DNA of 36,909 nucleotides, taken from the NCBI GenBank assembly GCA_937868185.1, contig CALMMG010000046.1, positions 1 through 36,909 on the forward strand. The letters run 5' to 3'. A program made the translations under genes and the position numbers. This document shows, in pieces, positions 14,379-23,955 of this stretch. This stretch comes from an uncultured Pseudomonadota bacterium (GTDB taxonomy: Bacteria; Desulfobacterota; Desulfobulbia; Desulfobulbales; Desulfurivibrionaceae). Numbering within the stretch: the first letter of the stretch is position 1; every line of letters starts with the position of its first letter. The notes below the pieces were generated by a model. The model made no database searches. It was not told the origin of the DNA and saw only the letters and a program-made list of their open reading frames with translations.

Positions 14379-16037
14379 ATGATCAAGACACGCCTGAAAA
14401 CATTGATAGATCACTGCTTTACCCAAGGGGTTGAGGCTGGATTCTGGTCCGACGCCGCGGCGGGCGGTTATTCCCTGGACGAACCCAAGCATGCGGGCCA
14501 GGGCGATCTGGCCACCAATCTGGCCATGGTGGTGGCGGGCAAAGACAAGAAGAACCCCCGGACCCTTGCGGCCCAGTTGGTGGAGATGCTTGCCCCCCAT
14601 ACTGATCTGTTGGACAAGGTGGAGATCGCTGGGCCGGGGTTTGTCAATTGTTACATCAACAAGTCCGTCTGGCAGTCCGTGCTGCCCGAGGTTTGTGGTC
14701 AGGATGCAACCTTTGGCCGAAGTAAGATCGGGCAGGACAAGAAGGTGCTGGTTGAGTTTGTCAGCGCCAACCCTACCGGCCCTTTGAGCGTCGGGCATGG
14801 GCGGCAGGCGGTTTTAGGTGACGCCATCGCCAGCCTGCTTGCCGCCACTGGCCATCAGGTAACCAGAGAGTATTATTATAACGATGCTGGGCGACAGATG
14901 CGGGTGTTGGGCGAATCCACCCGAGCCAGGTATCTTGAAACGCTGGGGTTGCCCTTTACCTTTCCGGAAGACGGCTATCAAGGCCAGTATATTCGCGATA
15001 TCGCTCAATCGCTCATCGATGAGCAGGGCGATGCTCTCAAAGATGAACCGGATGTTATGGTATTCAAGCGCAAGGCCGAGCAGGTTATTTTTGCCGATAT
15101 CAACGGTACTCTGCAACGCCTGGGCATTATCTTTGACAACTACTACAACGAACATTCCCTCTACGAAAACGGCCTGGTTGATGATGTGGTCGCCTCCCTG
15201 CGGGAAAAGGGGCTGGCCTACGATCAGGACGGTGCAGTCTGGTTCAAGGGCACTGAGTTCGACTTGCCCCAGGACCGGGTGATCATCAAGTCCACCGGGG
15301 AGCCGACCTATAGGCTGCCAGACATGGCCTATCACCGGGAGAAATTCCGTCGGGGCTTTGACTGGATGGTGGATATCTTCGGTTCCGACCATATTGCCAC
15401 CGTGCCGGATGTGTTGGCCGGGGTCAAGGCCCTGGGCTATGATCCGAGCAAGGTGACCGTGGTCCTGCACCAGTTTGTCACCCTGCTGCGCGATGGGCAG
15501 CAGGTGAAGATGTCCACCCGCAAGGCCAATTTTGTGACGGTAGACGAACTGCTCGACGAGGTCGGCCCGGATGTGGCCCGGTTCTTCTTTCTCATGCGCA
15601 AGGCGGACAGCCAGCTGGAGTTTGATCTGGACCTGGCCACCAAGACCAGCCAGGAGAACCCAGTCTACTATGTCCAGTACGCCCATGCCCGGTTGCACAG
15701 CATCCGCAGGCAGGCTGAGGCCAAGGGGATTGTTGTGGGGAATTTGGCGGATGCGCCGCTCGATAGACTCATCCTGGATGACGAGACCAATTTGCTCAAG
15801 GCCATGGCCGCCTTTCCTGCTCTGGTGGAGGGCGCGGCCCTTGATCTGGCTCCGCACCGGCTTGTTTTCTTTCTCCAGGATGTTGCCGGGCAGTTCCACA
15901 GTTACTACAATAAGCACCGGATTGTTTCCGAGGATGAAGAATTGAGCCGCGCCCGTCTCTGGCTGGCCATGGGATTGCGGGTTGTCTTGCGAAATGGTCT
16001 TGCCCTGATTGGGGTGAGCGCTCCGGAATCCATGTAG
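14379..16037 (+). CDS. argS: Arginyl-tRNA synthetase
   Basis: A 552-residue class-I aminoacyl-tRNA synthetase of usual length. The HIGH motif appears as VGHGR (138-142) after the ArgRS-typical VEFVSANPTGPLS. The KMSKS equivalent is KMSTRKANF near residue 375. The N-terminal additional domain contains GDLATNLAMV, and the C-terminal DALR anticodon-binding region ends with FHSYYNKHRI and GLRVVLRNGLALIGV. It lies 35 bases after alr with no visible terminator, so probably cotranscribed. Confidence 0.97.
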   Translation: MIKTRLKTLIDHCFTQGVEAGFWSDAAAGGYSLDEPKHAGQGDLATNLAMVVAGKDKKNPRTLAAQLVEMLAPHTDLLDKVEIAGPGFVNCYINKSVWQSVLPEVCGQDATFGRSKIGQDKKVLVEFVSANPTGPLSVGHGRQAVLGDAIASLLAATGHQVTREYYYNDAGRQMRVLGESTRARYLETLGLPFTFPEDGYQGQYIRDIAQSLIDEQGDALKDEPDVMVFKRKAEQVIFADINGTLQRLGIIFDNYYNEHSLYENGLVDDVVASLREKGLAYDQDGAVWFKGTEFDLPQDRVIIKSTGEPTYRLPDMAYHREKFRRGFDWMVDIFGSDHIATVPDVLAGVKALGYDPSKVTVVLHQFVTLLRDGQQVKMSTRKANFVTVDELLDEVGPDVARFFFLMRKADSQLEFDLDLATKTSQENPVYYVQYAHARLHSIRRQAEAKGIVVGNLADAPLDRLILDDETNLLKAMAAFPALVEGAALDLAPHRLVFFLQDVAGQFHSYYNKHRIVSEDEELSRARLWLAMGLRVVLRNGLALIGVSAPESM

Positions 16038-16070
16038 GACACCGGGGCTGTCCTGTTAATGATTAGCCTG

Positions 16071-16101
16071 AGGAGGCGTTGCCTGGTGTTCCCTGGCAAC
16101 G
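16071..16101 (+). promoter_or_regulatory. Displaced ribosome site and hairpin before the SPOR gene
   Basis: A perfect AGGAGG (16071-16076) lies 37 bases upstream of the annotated ATG at 16114. Immediately after it CGTTGCC (16077-16083) pairs perfectly with GGCAACG (16095-16101). A 15-codon open frame starting ATG at 16059 runs through it. Folding could bring the site closer to the start or mask it. Confidence 0.3.
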
Positions 16102-16113
16102 GGTAATCCGCTT

Positions 16114-16692
16114 ATGAGTGCACCGAAACAGAAAGGCAGATTTGTTGTCCGTTTTGAGCTGGGGTTGTTGGGGATGTTCAGTCTGACCCTGGTCACCGGC
16201 TGCATCTTTTTCTGGATGTTCATTATCGGCATCTGGGCCGGACAGACCATCCTCCAGCCGACCCCGGGTCAGGAGAAATCCCCGCTGGCAAAGCTTGCTG
16301 GGGCGCTGCAACCGGGAAACCCCGCCACCGTCGTGTCCCCCGTCTCTCCTGAGCAAAAGAAAAATATGACGCCGGAAGCGGGAGCACCGCCGGCTTCGGC
16401 CCCTGCTTCCGAAACGGAATGGGCAGAGGCTGAGCCTTCTTTTTTTGCCATCCAGGTTTCTGCGGTTAAGGATCAGGAGCGGGCGCAACAGGATGTGGCT
16501 CAGTGGCGTGGTCGAGGCTATGAGGCTTTTTCCGTGCCGCCCGAGGACAAGGACGACCCCTTTATCCGGGTCTATGTGGGTAAGTTTGATAAGCTGGCCG
16601 AGGCCAATCAGCTTATCGCCAAGCTGGAAAAAGAGGAAAAGGTCAAGGCCTACATCGCCCTGTTGCCTGCTTCCCGCCTTCAGGCCCCCTGA
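16114..16692 (+). CDS. SPOR-domain membrane protein
   Basis: A 192-residue protein with a short basic cytoplasmic N-terminus and one membrane anchor (about residues 17-42, GLLGMFSLTLVTGCIFFWMF). A Pro/Ala-rich periplasmic linker follows, then a C-terminal SPOR domain (about 112-185: FFAIQVSAVKDQERAQQDV, PFIRVYVGKFDKLAEANQLI). SPOR domains bind denuded glycan strands at the division septum, so the protein is probably recruited to the divisome. It follows argS by 76 bases, a common argS-SPOR pairing in proteobacteria. Family assignment is firm, the individual role is not. Confidence 0.88.
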   Translation: MSAPKQKGRFVVRFELGLLGMFSLTLVTGCIFFWMFIIGIWAGQTILQPTPGQEKSPLAKLAGALQPGNPATVVSPVSPEQKKNMTPEAGAPPASAPASETEWAEAEPSFFAIQVSAVKDQERAQQDVAQWRGRGYEAFSVPPEDKDDPFIRVYVGKFDKLAEANQLIAKLEKEEKVKAYIALLPASRLQAP

Positions 16693-16894
16693 TTCTTTTT
16701 TGTGGAAGCCGTTGTAATAACAAAATAATGTTTTCATCTGGCGGGGTAGAACGGCATAAGAATCCGTATCGAACGGGGCAAGATGACATAGATTATTTCG
16801 TGACGGGTCCTAAATCTTTTTCTTTGCGGGGAGTTATGGTAGAACGAACGGGGTCCAGCCAACTGGGGTGGACCGAAAAAATTGTGAGGCCATC

Positions 16895-17365
16895 ATGATT
16901 CGTGATGCCAGGATGGACGATGTGAAGGTGATGTATGCCTTGTTGCAGCATTTTGCCAACAAGGGCTTGCTGTTGGGTCGTTCCTTGAGCTCCCTCTATG
17001 ACCAGCTCCGGGATTTCAAGGTTTTGGTCAAGGACGGTGCGGATGATTCTTCTGCCGGGCAGATTCTCGGTATTTGCGCTCTGCATGTCTGTTGGGAAAA
17101 CCTGGCGGAGATCCGTTCCCTGGCGGTGGTGGAAGAAGCACAGGGCCAGGGGTTTGGGCGGCAGCTGGTCGAGGCTTGCCTGGCCGAGGCTGATCATTTC
17201 GGTATTACCAGGGTCTTTACCCTGACCTATCAGCCCACTTTTTTTGAGCGGCTTACGTTCCGGCCCATCGATAAAAACGAACTCCCCCACAAGGTGTGGA
17301 GTGATTGTATTCAATGTCCGAAATTTCCGGATTGCAACGAAGAAGCCTTGGTCTGGGAAAAATAA
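16895..17365 (+). CDS. GNAT acetyltransferase, short ArgA (N-acetylglutamate synthase)-like
   Basis: A 156-residue GNAT protein. The acetyl-CoA loop is QGQGFGRQLVEACL (83-96). The C-terminal segment PHKVWSDCIQCPKFPDCNE (131-149) carries three cysteines and is typical of the short ArgA-type N-acetylglutamate synthases that lack the kinase-like domain. It would make N-acetylglutamate for arginine synthesis. argJ, whose product recycles the acetyl group, lies just beyond secA, which supports the call. An upstream GTG at 16868 is in frame, but TGAGG five bases before the ATG at 16895 decides. The alternative is a general GNAT of other substrate. Confidence 0.75.
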   Translation: MIRDARMDDVKVMYALLQHFANKGLLLGRSLSSLYDQLRDFKVLVKDGADDSSAGQILGICALHVCWENLAEIRSLAVVEEAQGQGFGRQLVEACLAEADHFGITRVFTLTYQPTFFERLTFRPIDKNELPHKVWSDCIQCPKFPDCNEEALVWEK

Positions 17366-17432
17366 AAAATGATGATCGCGCCGGGGTGTGCCTTGCGGCA
17401 TGCCGGCGGTGTTGACCTTCTGGAGTGCAAAT

Positions 17433-19982
17433 ATGGTCGGTTCTGTTTTGAGAAAGATTTTTGGCAGCAAGAACGAACGGGTTCTTAAATCCATTCAGCC
17501 CTTGGTGGAGGCGATCAATCATCTGGAGCCCGAGATTCAGAAGCTCGATGATGCCTCTCTCGTGGCGAAGACCGTCCTCTTTAAGGAGCGACTCGCTGCC
17601 GGAGTGCCTCTTGACAATCTGTTGCCCGAGGCCTTTGCCGTTTGTCGGGAGGCGGCTTGGCGGGTTTTGGAAATGCGTCATTTTGATGTGCAGCTTATCG
17701 GCGGCATAATCCTCCATCAGGGCAAGATTGCCGAGATGAAAACCGGTGAGGGAAAAACCCTGGCCGCCACCCTGCCGGTATATCTTAACGCCCTTACCGG
17801 TCGTGGTGTGCATGTGGTCACGGTTAACGACTATCTGGCCCGGCGCGATGCCGAATGGATGGGCAAGCTCTACACCTTTCTCGGTCTCAGTGTTGGTTCC
17901 ATCCTGCATGACATGGATGATGCGGCTCGCCGCGAGGCCTATGCCTGCGATATCACCTACGGGACCAACAACGAATTCGGTTTTGATTATCTGCGCGATA
18001 ATATGAAGTTTGACCTCAAGGATTTCTGTCAGCGCGAGTTCCACTTCGCCATAGTCGATGAGGTGGATTCTATCCTGATTGACGAGGCGAGAACCCCCCT
18101 GATTATTTCCGGACCGGCAGAGATGTCCACCGAACTGTACGAGAAGGTGGACAAGCTTATCCATAAGTTCAAGGTTGACGAGCATTACACCTTGGATGAA
18201 AAGGTCCGGTCGGTCTCGCTTACCGATGAAGGGGTGACTTTGGGCGAGAAGCTGCTTGGGGTGGAGAATCTCTATGATCCCCGGAATATTGAGTGGTTGC
18301 ACCATCTGAACCAGGCCTTGAAGGCCAATGTCCTTTTCAAACGGGATGTGGATTATCTGGTGCGGGACGGTCAGGTGGTGATCGTGGACGAGTTCACCGG
18401 CCGGGCCATGCAGGGCCGGCGTTTCAGTGACGGCTTGCACCAGGCCTTGGAGGCCAAAGAACGGGTTAAGGTCGAGCAGGAGAATCAGACCCTGGCCTCC
18501 ATCACCTTTCAGAATTACTTCCGCATGTATGAAAAGCTCTCCGGCATGACCGGCACCGCGGATACCGAGGCGGCGGAGTTTAAGAAGATTTACAATCTCG
18601 ACGTGGTGATCATGCCCACCCACAACACCATGATCCGTAAGGATTATGCCGATGTCATCTATAAAAATGCCGCAGCCAAGGATCGTGCCATTATCCGCGA
18701 GATCCAGGAGTTGCACAAGAAGGGCCAGCCTGTGCTGGTCGGCACCATCAGCATCGATGTTTCTGAGAAGATCTCCGCCATGCTCAAGAAGGTGGGGGTG
18801 CCCCATGAGGTGCTCAATGCCAAGCAGCATGAACGGGAGGCAGAGATTGTCGCCGATGCCGGGCAGAAGGGCCATGTGACCATCGCCACCAACATGGCGG
18901 GCCGGGGGACCGATATCAAGCTGGGTGAGGGGGTAACCGAGCTGGGCGGTCTGCATATCCTGGGCACCAGCCGCCACGAGAGCCGCCGAATCGACAACCA
19001 GCTGCGTGGCCGTTCCGGTCGTCAGGGTGATCCTGGCTCCTCCCGTTTCTATCTCTCCTTGGAGGATGATCTGCTGCGGATCTTCGGTTCTGACCGCATT
19101 GCCGGGATTATGGACAAGTTGGGTATGGAAGAAGACGAGCCCATCGAACACACCATGATCAGTCGGGCCATCGAAAACGCCCAGCGCAAGGTGGAGGGGA
19201 ATAATTTCGACATCCGCAAGCACCTGCTTGAGTATGATGACGTGATGAACAAGCAGCGCGAGGTTATCTACCGCCAGCGCCGTGAGGTGCTGGGCTCGGA
19301 TGATATCCATGAGGTTATTACCGATATGTTTCCGGAAATGGCTGACCTGGTGGCGGGCGAGTTTGTTGATCCGCGGACCCCTTCGGAGGAGTGGGATTGG
19401 GCTGGGGTTTCCGAAAGGATGCATGCCCTGTTTGGCTTTTCCGGGGAGTGGAGTGAGGAGCAAAAAAAGGATCTTGATCTTGCCTCCTTTGCCGCCTTGA
19501 TCCTCGCGGTGTTGAATGATCGCTATGCCAATCGGGAACAGGAAGTCGGTGACCTGAATCTGCGTCACCTGGAACGGGTGGTTCTGCTGCAGATTGTCGA
19601 TCACCACTGGAAAGAGCACCTGCTCAACATGGATCACCTGAAGGAAGGCATTGGCCTCCGCGGCTATGGCCAGAAGAACCCCCTGGATGAGTACAAGAAG
19701 GAAGGGTTCAATATGTTCGGGGACATGATTGGCAGGGTGAAGACCCAGACCGTCAGCACCCTGTTTCGGCTTCAACTGGTGCGGGAAGAGGAAGTGGCCG
19801 AATTGGAGCGCGAACAGCGGGAGCAGCGGCAGCCCATGCAGTTGAGCCGTGGCGCCGATGAGGATCAAGAGCATAAGCCCTTTGCCCGCGAGAGTGACAA
19901 GGTGGGGCGGAACACCGACTGCCCCTGCGGCAGCGGGCAGAAATACAAACGATGCTGCGGCAAGAGCGGCGGGAAGAAATAA
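17433..19982 (+). CDS. secA: Preprotein translocase ATPase SecA
   Basis: An 849-residue SecA. Walker A is MKTGEGKTL (102-110). The [19 protein letters not shown] segment (Walker B and following) and [16 protein letters not shown] are typical, and the helicase-like second domain includes [13 protein letters not shown] and [17 protein letters not shown]. The C-terminus ends in a zinc-binding SEC-C tail ([14 protein letters not shown]), which binds SecB or ribosomes. The frame opens at 17388, but GGAG (17422-17425) and the conserved [16 protein letters not shown] fix the start at 17433. The stop is one base before the argJ ATG, so argJ is translationally coupled. Confidence 0.97.
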   Translation: MVGSVLRKIFGSKNERVLKSIQPLVEAINHLEPEIQKLDDASLVAKTVLFKERLAAGVPLDNLLPEAFAVCREAAWRVLEMRHFDVQLIGGIILHQGKIAEMKTGEGKTLAATLPVYLNALTGRGVHVVTVNDYLARRDAEWMGKLYTFLGLSVGSILHDMDDAARREAYACDITYGTNNEFGFDYLRDNMKFDLKDFCQREFHFAIVDEVDSILIDEARTPLIISGPAEMSTELYEKVDKLIHKFKVDEHYTLDEKVRSVSLTDEGVTLGEKLLGVENLYDPRNIEWLHHLNQALKANVLFKRDVDYLVRDGQVVIVDEFTGRAMQGRRFSDGLHQALEAKERVKVEQENQTLASITFQNYFRMYEKLSGMTGTADTEAAEFKKIYNLDVVIMPTHNTMIRKDYADVIYKNAAAKDRAIIREIQELHKKGQPVLVGTISIDVSEKISAMLKKVGVPHEVLNAKQHEREAEIVADAGQKGHVTIATNMAGRGTDIKLGEGVTELGGLHILGTSRHESRRIDNQLRGRSGRQGDPGSSRFYLSLEDDLLRIFGSDRIAGIMDKLGMEEDEPIEHTMISRAIENAQRKVEGNNFDIRKHLLEYDDVMNKQREVIYRQRREVLGSDDIHEVITDMFPEMADLVAGEFVDPRTPSEEWDWAGVSERMHALFGFSGEWSEEQKKDLDLASFAALILAVLNDRYANREQEVGDLNLRHLERVVLLQIVDHHWKEHLLNMDHLKEGIGLRGYGQKNPLDEYKKEGFNMFGDMIGRVKTQTVSTLFRLQLVREEEVAELEREQREQRQPMQLSRGADEDQEHKPFARESDKVGRNTDCPCGSGQKYKRCCGKSGGKK

Positions 19983-19983
19983 G

Positions 19984-21183
19984 ATGGCGGGAGAAAACCT
20001 TGCAGTTCAGGGCTATAAGGCGGCGGCGGTAAATTCTGGAATCCGGGGTAAGGATCGGTTGGATCTTGCCCTGATAGTGAGCGACAAACCTGCCTCCGTG
20101 GCCGGGGTCTTCACCACCAGCCTGGTTAAGGCGGCGCCGGTGCTCCTTGATATGGAGCGGTGCAAAACCGGCAAGGCCCAGGTTATTTTGGTTAATTCCG
20201 GCATCGCCAATGCCTGTACCGGCGAGGAAGGCATGCGTCTGGCCCGGTTGACCACGGCCATGGCTGCGGATGCCTTGGATATTGCCCCGGAGCTGGTGCA
20301 GGTTTGCTCCACCGGGATCATCGGTCAGCAACTGGAGCTGGCCTGTTTTCAGCGGGGGATCCCCAAGGCGGCCAAGTCTCTTACCGTCGATGGTCTTGGT
20401 GATGTGGCTCAAGCCATCATGACCACTGATACCTTCCGGAAGATCGCGGTGCGCACCGCCCTTATCGATGGTAAGCCCGTCAAGCTCCTGGGCATGGCCA
20501 AGGGCGCGGGCATGATCATGCCCAACATGGCCACCATGCTTTCCTTTATTCTTACCGATGCTAAGATTGAGCATGATCTGCTTCAGAGTCTGTTGAAAAA
20601 GGCGGTAGCAAAAACCTTCAACGCCATAACCGTGGACGGCGACACCAGCACCAACGACACGGTGCTTATTTTGGCCAACGGTCTGGCGGCACACCCGCCC
20701 ATTGCCGAGGATCGGCCTGAGGCGCTCTCTGCCTTTGTTGCCGCTTTGGTGGATCTGTGCAAGGAACTGGCCCTGATGATCGTCCGAGACGGGGAGGGCG
20801 CGACCAAGCTGGTGACCATTAGGGTTCAGGGTGCGGCTTCGGAGGCGCAGGCTGATCAGGCGGCCCGGACGGTGGCCAACTCCAATTTGGTCAAGACCGC
20901 CTTTTTTGGCGAGGATGCTAACTGGGGCAGGATTATTGCCGCCCTAGGCCGCTCCGGCGCACAGTTTGATCAGCACAAGGTTGACATCGCCTTTGACGAT
21001 GTGTTCATGGTAAGAAACGGCCTGGGTCAGGGCGCCGAGGTGGAGGGTCGTGCCACCGCAGTGCTGAAAAAGCCGGAGTTCGTGGTCACTATCGATCTGC
21101 ATGTCGGTGAGGGGAGCAAGGATATCTATACCTGTGATTTTTCCCTGGATTATGTGAAGATCAACGCGGATTACCGATCATAG
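19984..21183 (+). CDS. argJ: Bifunctional ornithine acetyltransferase / N-acetylglutamate synthase
   Basis: A 399-residue ArgJ. It transfers acetyl from N-acetylornithine to glutamate in the arginine pathway. The autoprocessing site is visible: KGAGMIMPNMA followed by Thr184 (TMLSFILTDA), where the precursor splits into alpha and beta chains. GDTSTNDTVLILANG and the conserved GEDANWGRI near the C-terminus are further signatures. The start directly after the secA stop has only a weak ribosome site (GGGAAG), so coupling with secA is likely. The frame is open into secA but those codons belong to secA. Confidence 0.96.
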   Translation: MAGENLAVQGYKAAAVNSGIRGKDRLDLALIVSDKPASVAGVFTTSLVKAAPVLLDMERCKTGKAQVILVNSGIANACTGEEGMRLARLTTAMAADALDIAPELVQVCSTGIIGQQLELACFQRGIPKAAKSLTVDGLGDVAQAIMTTDTFRKIAVRTALIDGKPVKLLGMAKGAGMIMPNMATMLSFILTDAKIEHDLLQSLLKKAVAKTFNAITVDGDTSTNDTVLILANGLAAHPPIAEDRPEALSAFVAALVDLCKELALMIVRDGEGATKLVTIRVQGAASEAQADQAARTVANSNLVKTAFFGEDANWGRIIAALGRSGAQFDQHKVDIAFDDVFMVRNGLGQGAEVEGRATAVLKKPEFVVTIDLHVGEGSKDIYTCDFSLDYVKINADYRS

Positions 21184-21264
21184 GGCGAGACGGCCTTTTT
21201 TCTCCATGTTTCCGTCGTCCCGCAGACCCCTGAATGAAACACGATTTATCTCGGCGGTGGCGGT

Positions 21265-22398
21265 TTGCGTAAAATTCTTTTTTCTGCCTTACTCCTTTCT
21301 GTCGTAGCCATCGGCCTGCTCCATCTTTTTACCCCCGGCGATTATCTCTTTTATCACAATACCTACCGGCGGCTCAGTTATTTCCCCATCGTCTTGGGTG
21401 GCCTCTGGTTTGGAGTTCCCGGCGGCCTAGGGCTGGCTGTGCTTTCCTCCATTGCCTTTATCCCCCATGTCCTTCTCTATGTCGGTCACGGAACCCAGGC
21501 TGTAAGCGAGTTGATGGAGATTGTTCTCTATCTCGCTGCCGGTCTGCTGGTTGGGGTGATCTCCGGGCGGCAGACCCGGCTCCGCGAACGGTACCAGCAG
21601 TTGTCCGAGAAATTACAGATCTCCTATGTCCAGCTTCAAGAAGAAACGGCCCAGCTCATCGAGGCGGAAACCAGGCTGGCAGCGGCGCAGAAATTTTCCG
21701 CCCTTGGCAGGCTGTCCGCTTCCCTGGCCCATGAAATAAAGAATCCCCTCGCTTCCATCAAGGGTACAGCGGAGATTCTCCGCGATGAATTTCCTGGGGA
21801 TCATCCCAAAAGGGAGTTTGTGGATATTCTGTTTAAAGAAACAGGGAGATTGCAGGACACGGTGGAGGAAATTCTTCATTACTCGAAGGGGCACCCCCAG
21901 GAAAGGGAAGAACATCTTGAGCCGTTGCCTGCGGTTGCCAAGCACGTTGGCGCCTTGCTGGAAAGGCAGTTGCGGGAAAAGAAGGTCCACTTTATCCTGC
22001 CAGAAAATGGTGAGGGCCAACATCTGCTGGTGGAAAGCGCCAAGTTTTCCCAGGTCCTTTTGAATCTAGGTCTTAACGCCTTGGACGCGGTCCAGCTCGG
22101 CGGCCATATTTGGCTGAGGGCTGAAGGCGGTGCGGATGGGGGGTGGCGGATCGCTGTCTGCGACGATGGGCCGGGCGTGCCGGAAGCGGAAAAGGAACGA
22201 ATCTTCGAACCGTTTTATTCCGGCAAATCTGAGGGTACCGGCCTCGGGCTACTGATCAGCCGGAAGATCGTGGAAAGCTACGGCGGCAGCCTCAGGGCTG
22301 CGGACCGTCCGGGAGGCGGGGCTTGTTTTGAGATTCACCTTCCCAGTAAAAATGGCGTGGACCTTGGTCATCCAGGGGTAAGGGCAGAGGCGAGTTGA
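21265..22398 (+). CDS. Membrane sensor histidine kinase (NtrB/ZraS-like)
   Basis: A 377-residue kinase. The first 100 residues hold about four membrane segments (1-22, 40-55, 57-75, 85-100) with hardly any periplasmic loop, so it probably senses within the membrane or through a partner. A coiled coil at 105-140 leads to the H-box LAHEIKNPLASI with phospho-acceptor His156. The ATPase domain shows the N-box (LNLGLNALDAV), DDGPGVP and GTGLGLLISRKI. I see no better start than TTG at 21265, preceded by a GGTGG-rich stretch; this is unusual. The stop overlaps the ATG of the response regulator by one base (TGATG). Confidence 0.92.
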   Translation: MRKILFSALLLSVVAIGLLHLFTPGDYLFYHNTYRRLSYFPIVLGGLWFGVPGGLGLAVLSSIAFIPHVLLYVGHGTQAVSELMEIVLYLAAGLLVGVISGRQTRLRERYQQLSEKLQISYVQLQEETAQLIEAETRLAAAQKFSALGRLSASLAHEIKNPLASIKGTAEILRDEFPGDHPKREFVDILFKETGRLQDTVEEILHYSKGHPQEREEHLEPLPAVAKHVGALLERQLREKKVHFILPENGEGQHLLVESAKFSQVLLNLGLNALDAVQLGGHIWLRAEGGADGGWRIAVCDDGPGVPEAEKERIFEPFYSGKSEGTGLGLLISRKIVESYGGSLRAADRPGGGACFEIHLPSKNGVDLGHPGVRAEAS

Positions 22399-23741
22399 TG
22401 AAACCCCGGATACTTCTGATTGATGATGACGCAAGCCTGCTGCGGGTTACCGAGTACAACTTGAGCAGTGCCGGTTTCAGCGTGTTCAGCGCAGCCTCGG
22501 GCCAGGAAGGGTTGGCGCTCTTTCGCAAGCACGACCCGGATCTGGTGATCACCGATGTGCAGCTCGGAGATATGAATGGTTTGCAGATTCTGGCGGCGGT
22601 GAAAAAGGAATCACCCGTGACCCCGGTATTGGTGATTACGGCCTTCGGGTCCATTGAACTGGCGGTCAAGGCCATGCAGGAAGGGGCCTTCACTTTTTTG
22701 GCCAAACCCTTTGATCGGGAGGCCCTGCGCCTTTCTTGTCGGAAAGCGTTGGAAATGCGGCAGCTGCATGAGCAGAAACAGCAGCTGAGCGGCGAAGTCA
22801 ATAAGCTTACGGGCACAGAGGGCATGGAAACTGCTAACTCGGCCATGGCTGAATTGCTCGATACGGCAAGGCGGGCGGCCAACAGCGAGGCCACCATCCT
22901 GATTGCCGGAGAATCGGGGACCGGCAAGGAGGTGCTGGCCAGGCTTATTCATCAGTACAGTCCCAGAGCCCAGGGGCCCATGGTGGCGGTGAACTGTGCC
23001 GCCATCCCAGAGAACCTTTTGGAAAGCGAACTCTTTGGTCATGTTAAAGGCGCTTTTACCGGGGCGGTGAGCAATCGCAAGGGGAGGTTTCAATCTGCCG
23101 CAGGCGGCACTCTGTTTCTCGATGAGATCGGCGAGTTGCGTTTGGACCTGCAGGCTAAGCTGCTTCGCGCCATTCAGGAAAGGGTGGTGGCACCGGTTGG
23201 CGCGGACCAGCCGGAACCGGTGGATGTCCGTTTGATTGCCGCTTCCAATCGGGATCTCTACGCGGCCATTGGCCAGGGGACTTTTCGGGAGGATCTCTAC
23301 TACCGGCTGGGGGTTATTCTCCTGCATCTCCCGCCCTTGCGGGAACGGCGGGAAGATATTCCCGGTCTGGTTGCCCATTTCCTCCTTAAACTGGGTGCTC
23401 CCGCCGGGGTGTGTTTTTCTGCCGGGGCCTTGTCTCGGCTCAAAGCCCATTCCTGGCCCGGCAATATCCGTGAGCTGCAGAACATTGTCGAGCGTGCAAT
23501 TATCCTGCGCAAGGGGCTGCTCATCGAGGCGGATGAACTCCAGCTTGGTGTTGTATCCCCGTCTGCAACACCAAACGGTCTTCCGGAAATCCCGGATGAG
23601 GGGTTGTCCCTGGAGTTAGTGGAGCAGGGCTTGATTAAAAAGGCCTTGGCCAAGGCAAACGGCAATCGCTCCGAGGCTGCCCGTCTGCTTAAGATCCCGC
23701 GTCACGTTCTGATCTATCGTCTGGAAAAATTCAAGATTTAA
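22398..23741 (+). CDS. NtrC-family sigma-54-dependent response regulator
   Basis: A 447-residue three-domain activator. The receiver domain has the acidic pair at 9-11, phospho-acceptor Asp53 and Lys103 (LAKPFD). The AAA+ domain has Walker A GESGTGKE (171-178), GAFTGA (218-223, the sigma-54 contact loop), LFLDEIGEL and RLIAASNRDL. The C-terminal Fis-type helix-turn-helix ends in GNRSEAARLLKIPRHVLIYRL. It is cotranscribed and translationally coupled with the kinase. A sigma-54 promoter and possible upstream binding sites lie between its stop and the next operon, so that operon is the obvious candidate target. Confidence 0.95.
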   Translation: MKPRILLIDDDASLLRVTEYNLSSAGFSVFSAASGQEGLALFRKHDPDLVITDVQLGDMNGLQILAAVKKESPVTPVLVITAFGSIELAVKAMQEGAFTFLAKPFDREALRLSCRKALEMRQLHEQKQQLSGEVNKLTGTEGMETANSAMAELLDTARRAANSEATILIAGESGTGKEVLARLIHQYSPRAQGPMVAVNCAAIPENLLESELFGHVKGAFTGAVSNRKGRFQSAAGGTLFLDEIGELRLDLQAKLLRAIQERVVAPVGADQPEPVDVRLIAASNRDLYAAIGQGTFREDLYYRLGVILLHLPPLRERREDIPGLVAHFLLKLGAPAGVCFSAGALSRLKAHSWPGNIRELQNIVERAIILRKGLLIEADELQLGVVSPSATPNGLPEIPDEGLSLELVEQGLIKKALAKANGNRSEAARLLKIPRHVLIYRLEKFKI

Positions 23742-23756
23742 TCTCATGTCTTCGTT

Positions 23757-23794
23757 GGAGAGTATTCTCTAAGCTCCTTGGTGAATATTCTTCA
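23757..23794 (+). promoter_or_regulatory. Possible upstream activator sites for the sigma-54 regulator
   Basis: Two short dyads lie 90-130 bases upstream of the sigma-54 promoter, at the distance usual for enhancer sites: GGAGAGTATTCTC (23757-23769) and GTGAATATTCTTC (23781-23793). They share the core TATTCT about 24 bases apart, which would place them roughly on the same DNA face. The dyads are short, so this is a suggestion only. Confidence 0.3.
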
Positions 23795-23879
23795 TTGTCA
23801 GCTGGTTTCCTTCCCGCTCATTTTTGACTTTATCCTGTAAACGCTGCCAGGCAAAGGGTTGCTATCTTTGGTCTTTGGG

Positions 23880-23895
23880 TGGCATGGTGCTTGCT
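23880..23895 (+). promoter_or_regulatory. Sigma-54 (-24/-12) promoter
   Basis: TGGCATG, four bases, TTGCT matches the sigma-54 consensus (TGGCAYR-N4-TTGCW) at every fixed position, with GG at 23881-23882 and GC at 23893-23894 ten bases apart. It lies 138 bases after the stop of an NtrC-type activator and 40-60 bases before the following operon, exactly where a regulated promoter would be. Confidence 0.8.
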
Positions 23896-23955
23896 TTATC
23901 TCTATGCGTTGAAAGGGGATGGTACGCAAGAATGGATGCAAGAAACGGGAGCGTG

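Noticed and set aside
17253-19874. 873-codon open frame antisense to secA
   Set aside because: It lies fully opposite a certain secA gene; such long antisense frames arise from GC-rich codon use. Its translation shows no domain and is rich in His, Gln and Gly.
23824-23955. N-terminal extension of the small cysteine protein back to 23824
   Set aside because: It would cover the sigma-54 promoter, starts with TTG without ribosome site, and its sequence lacks protein character.
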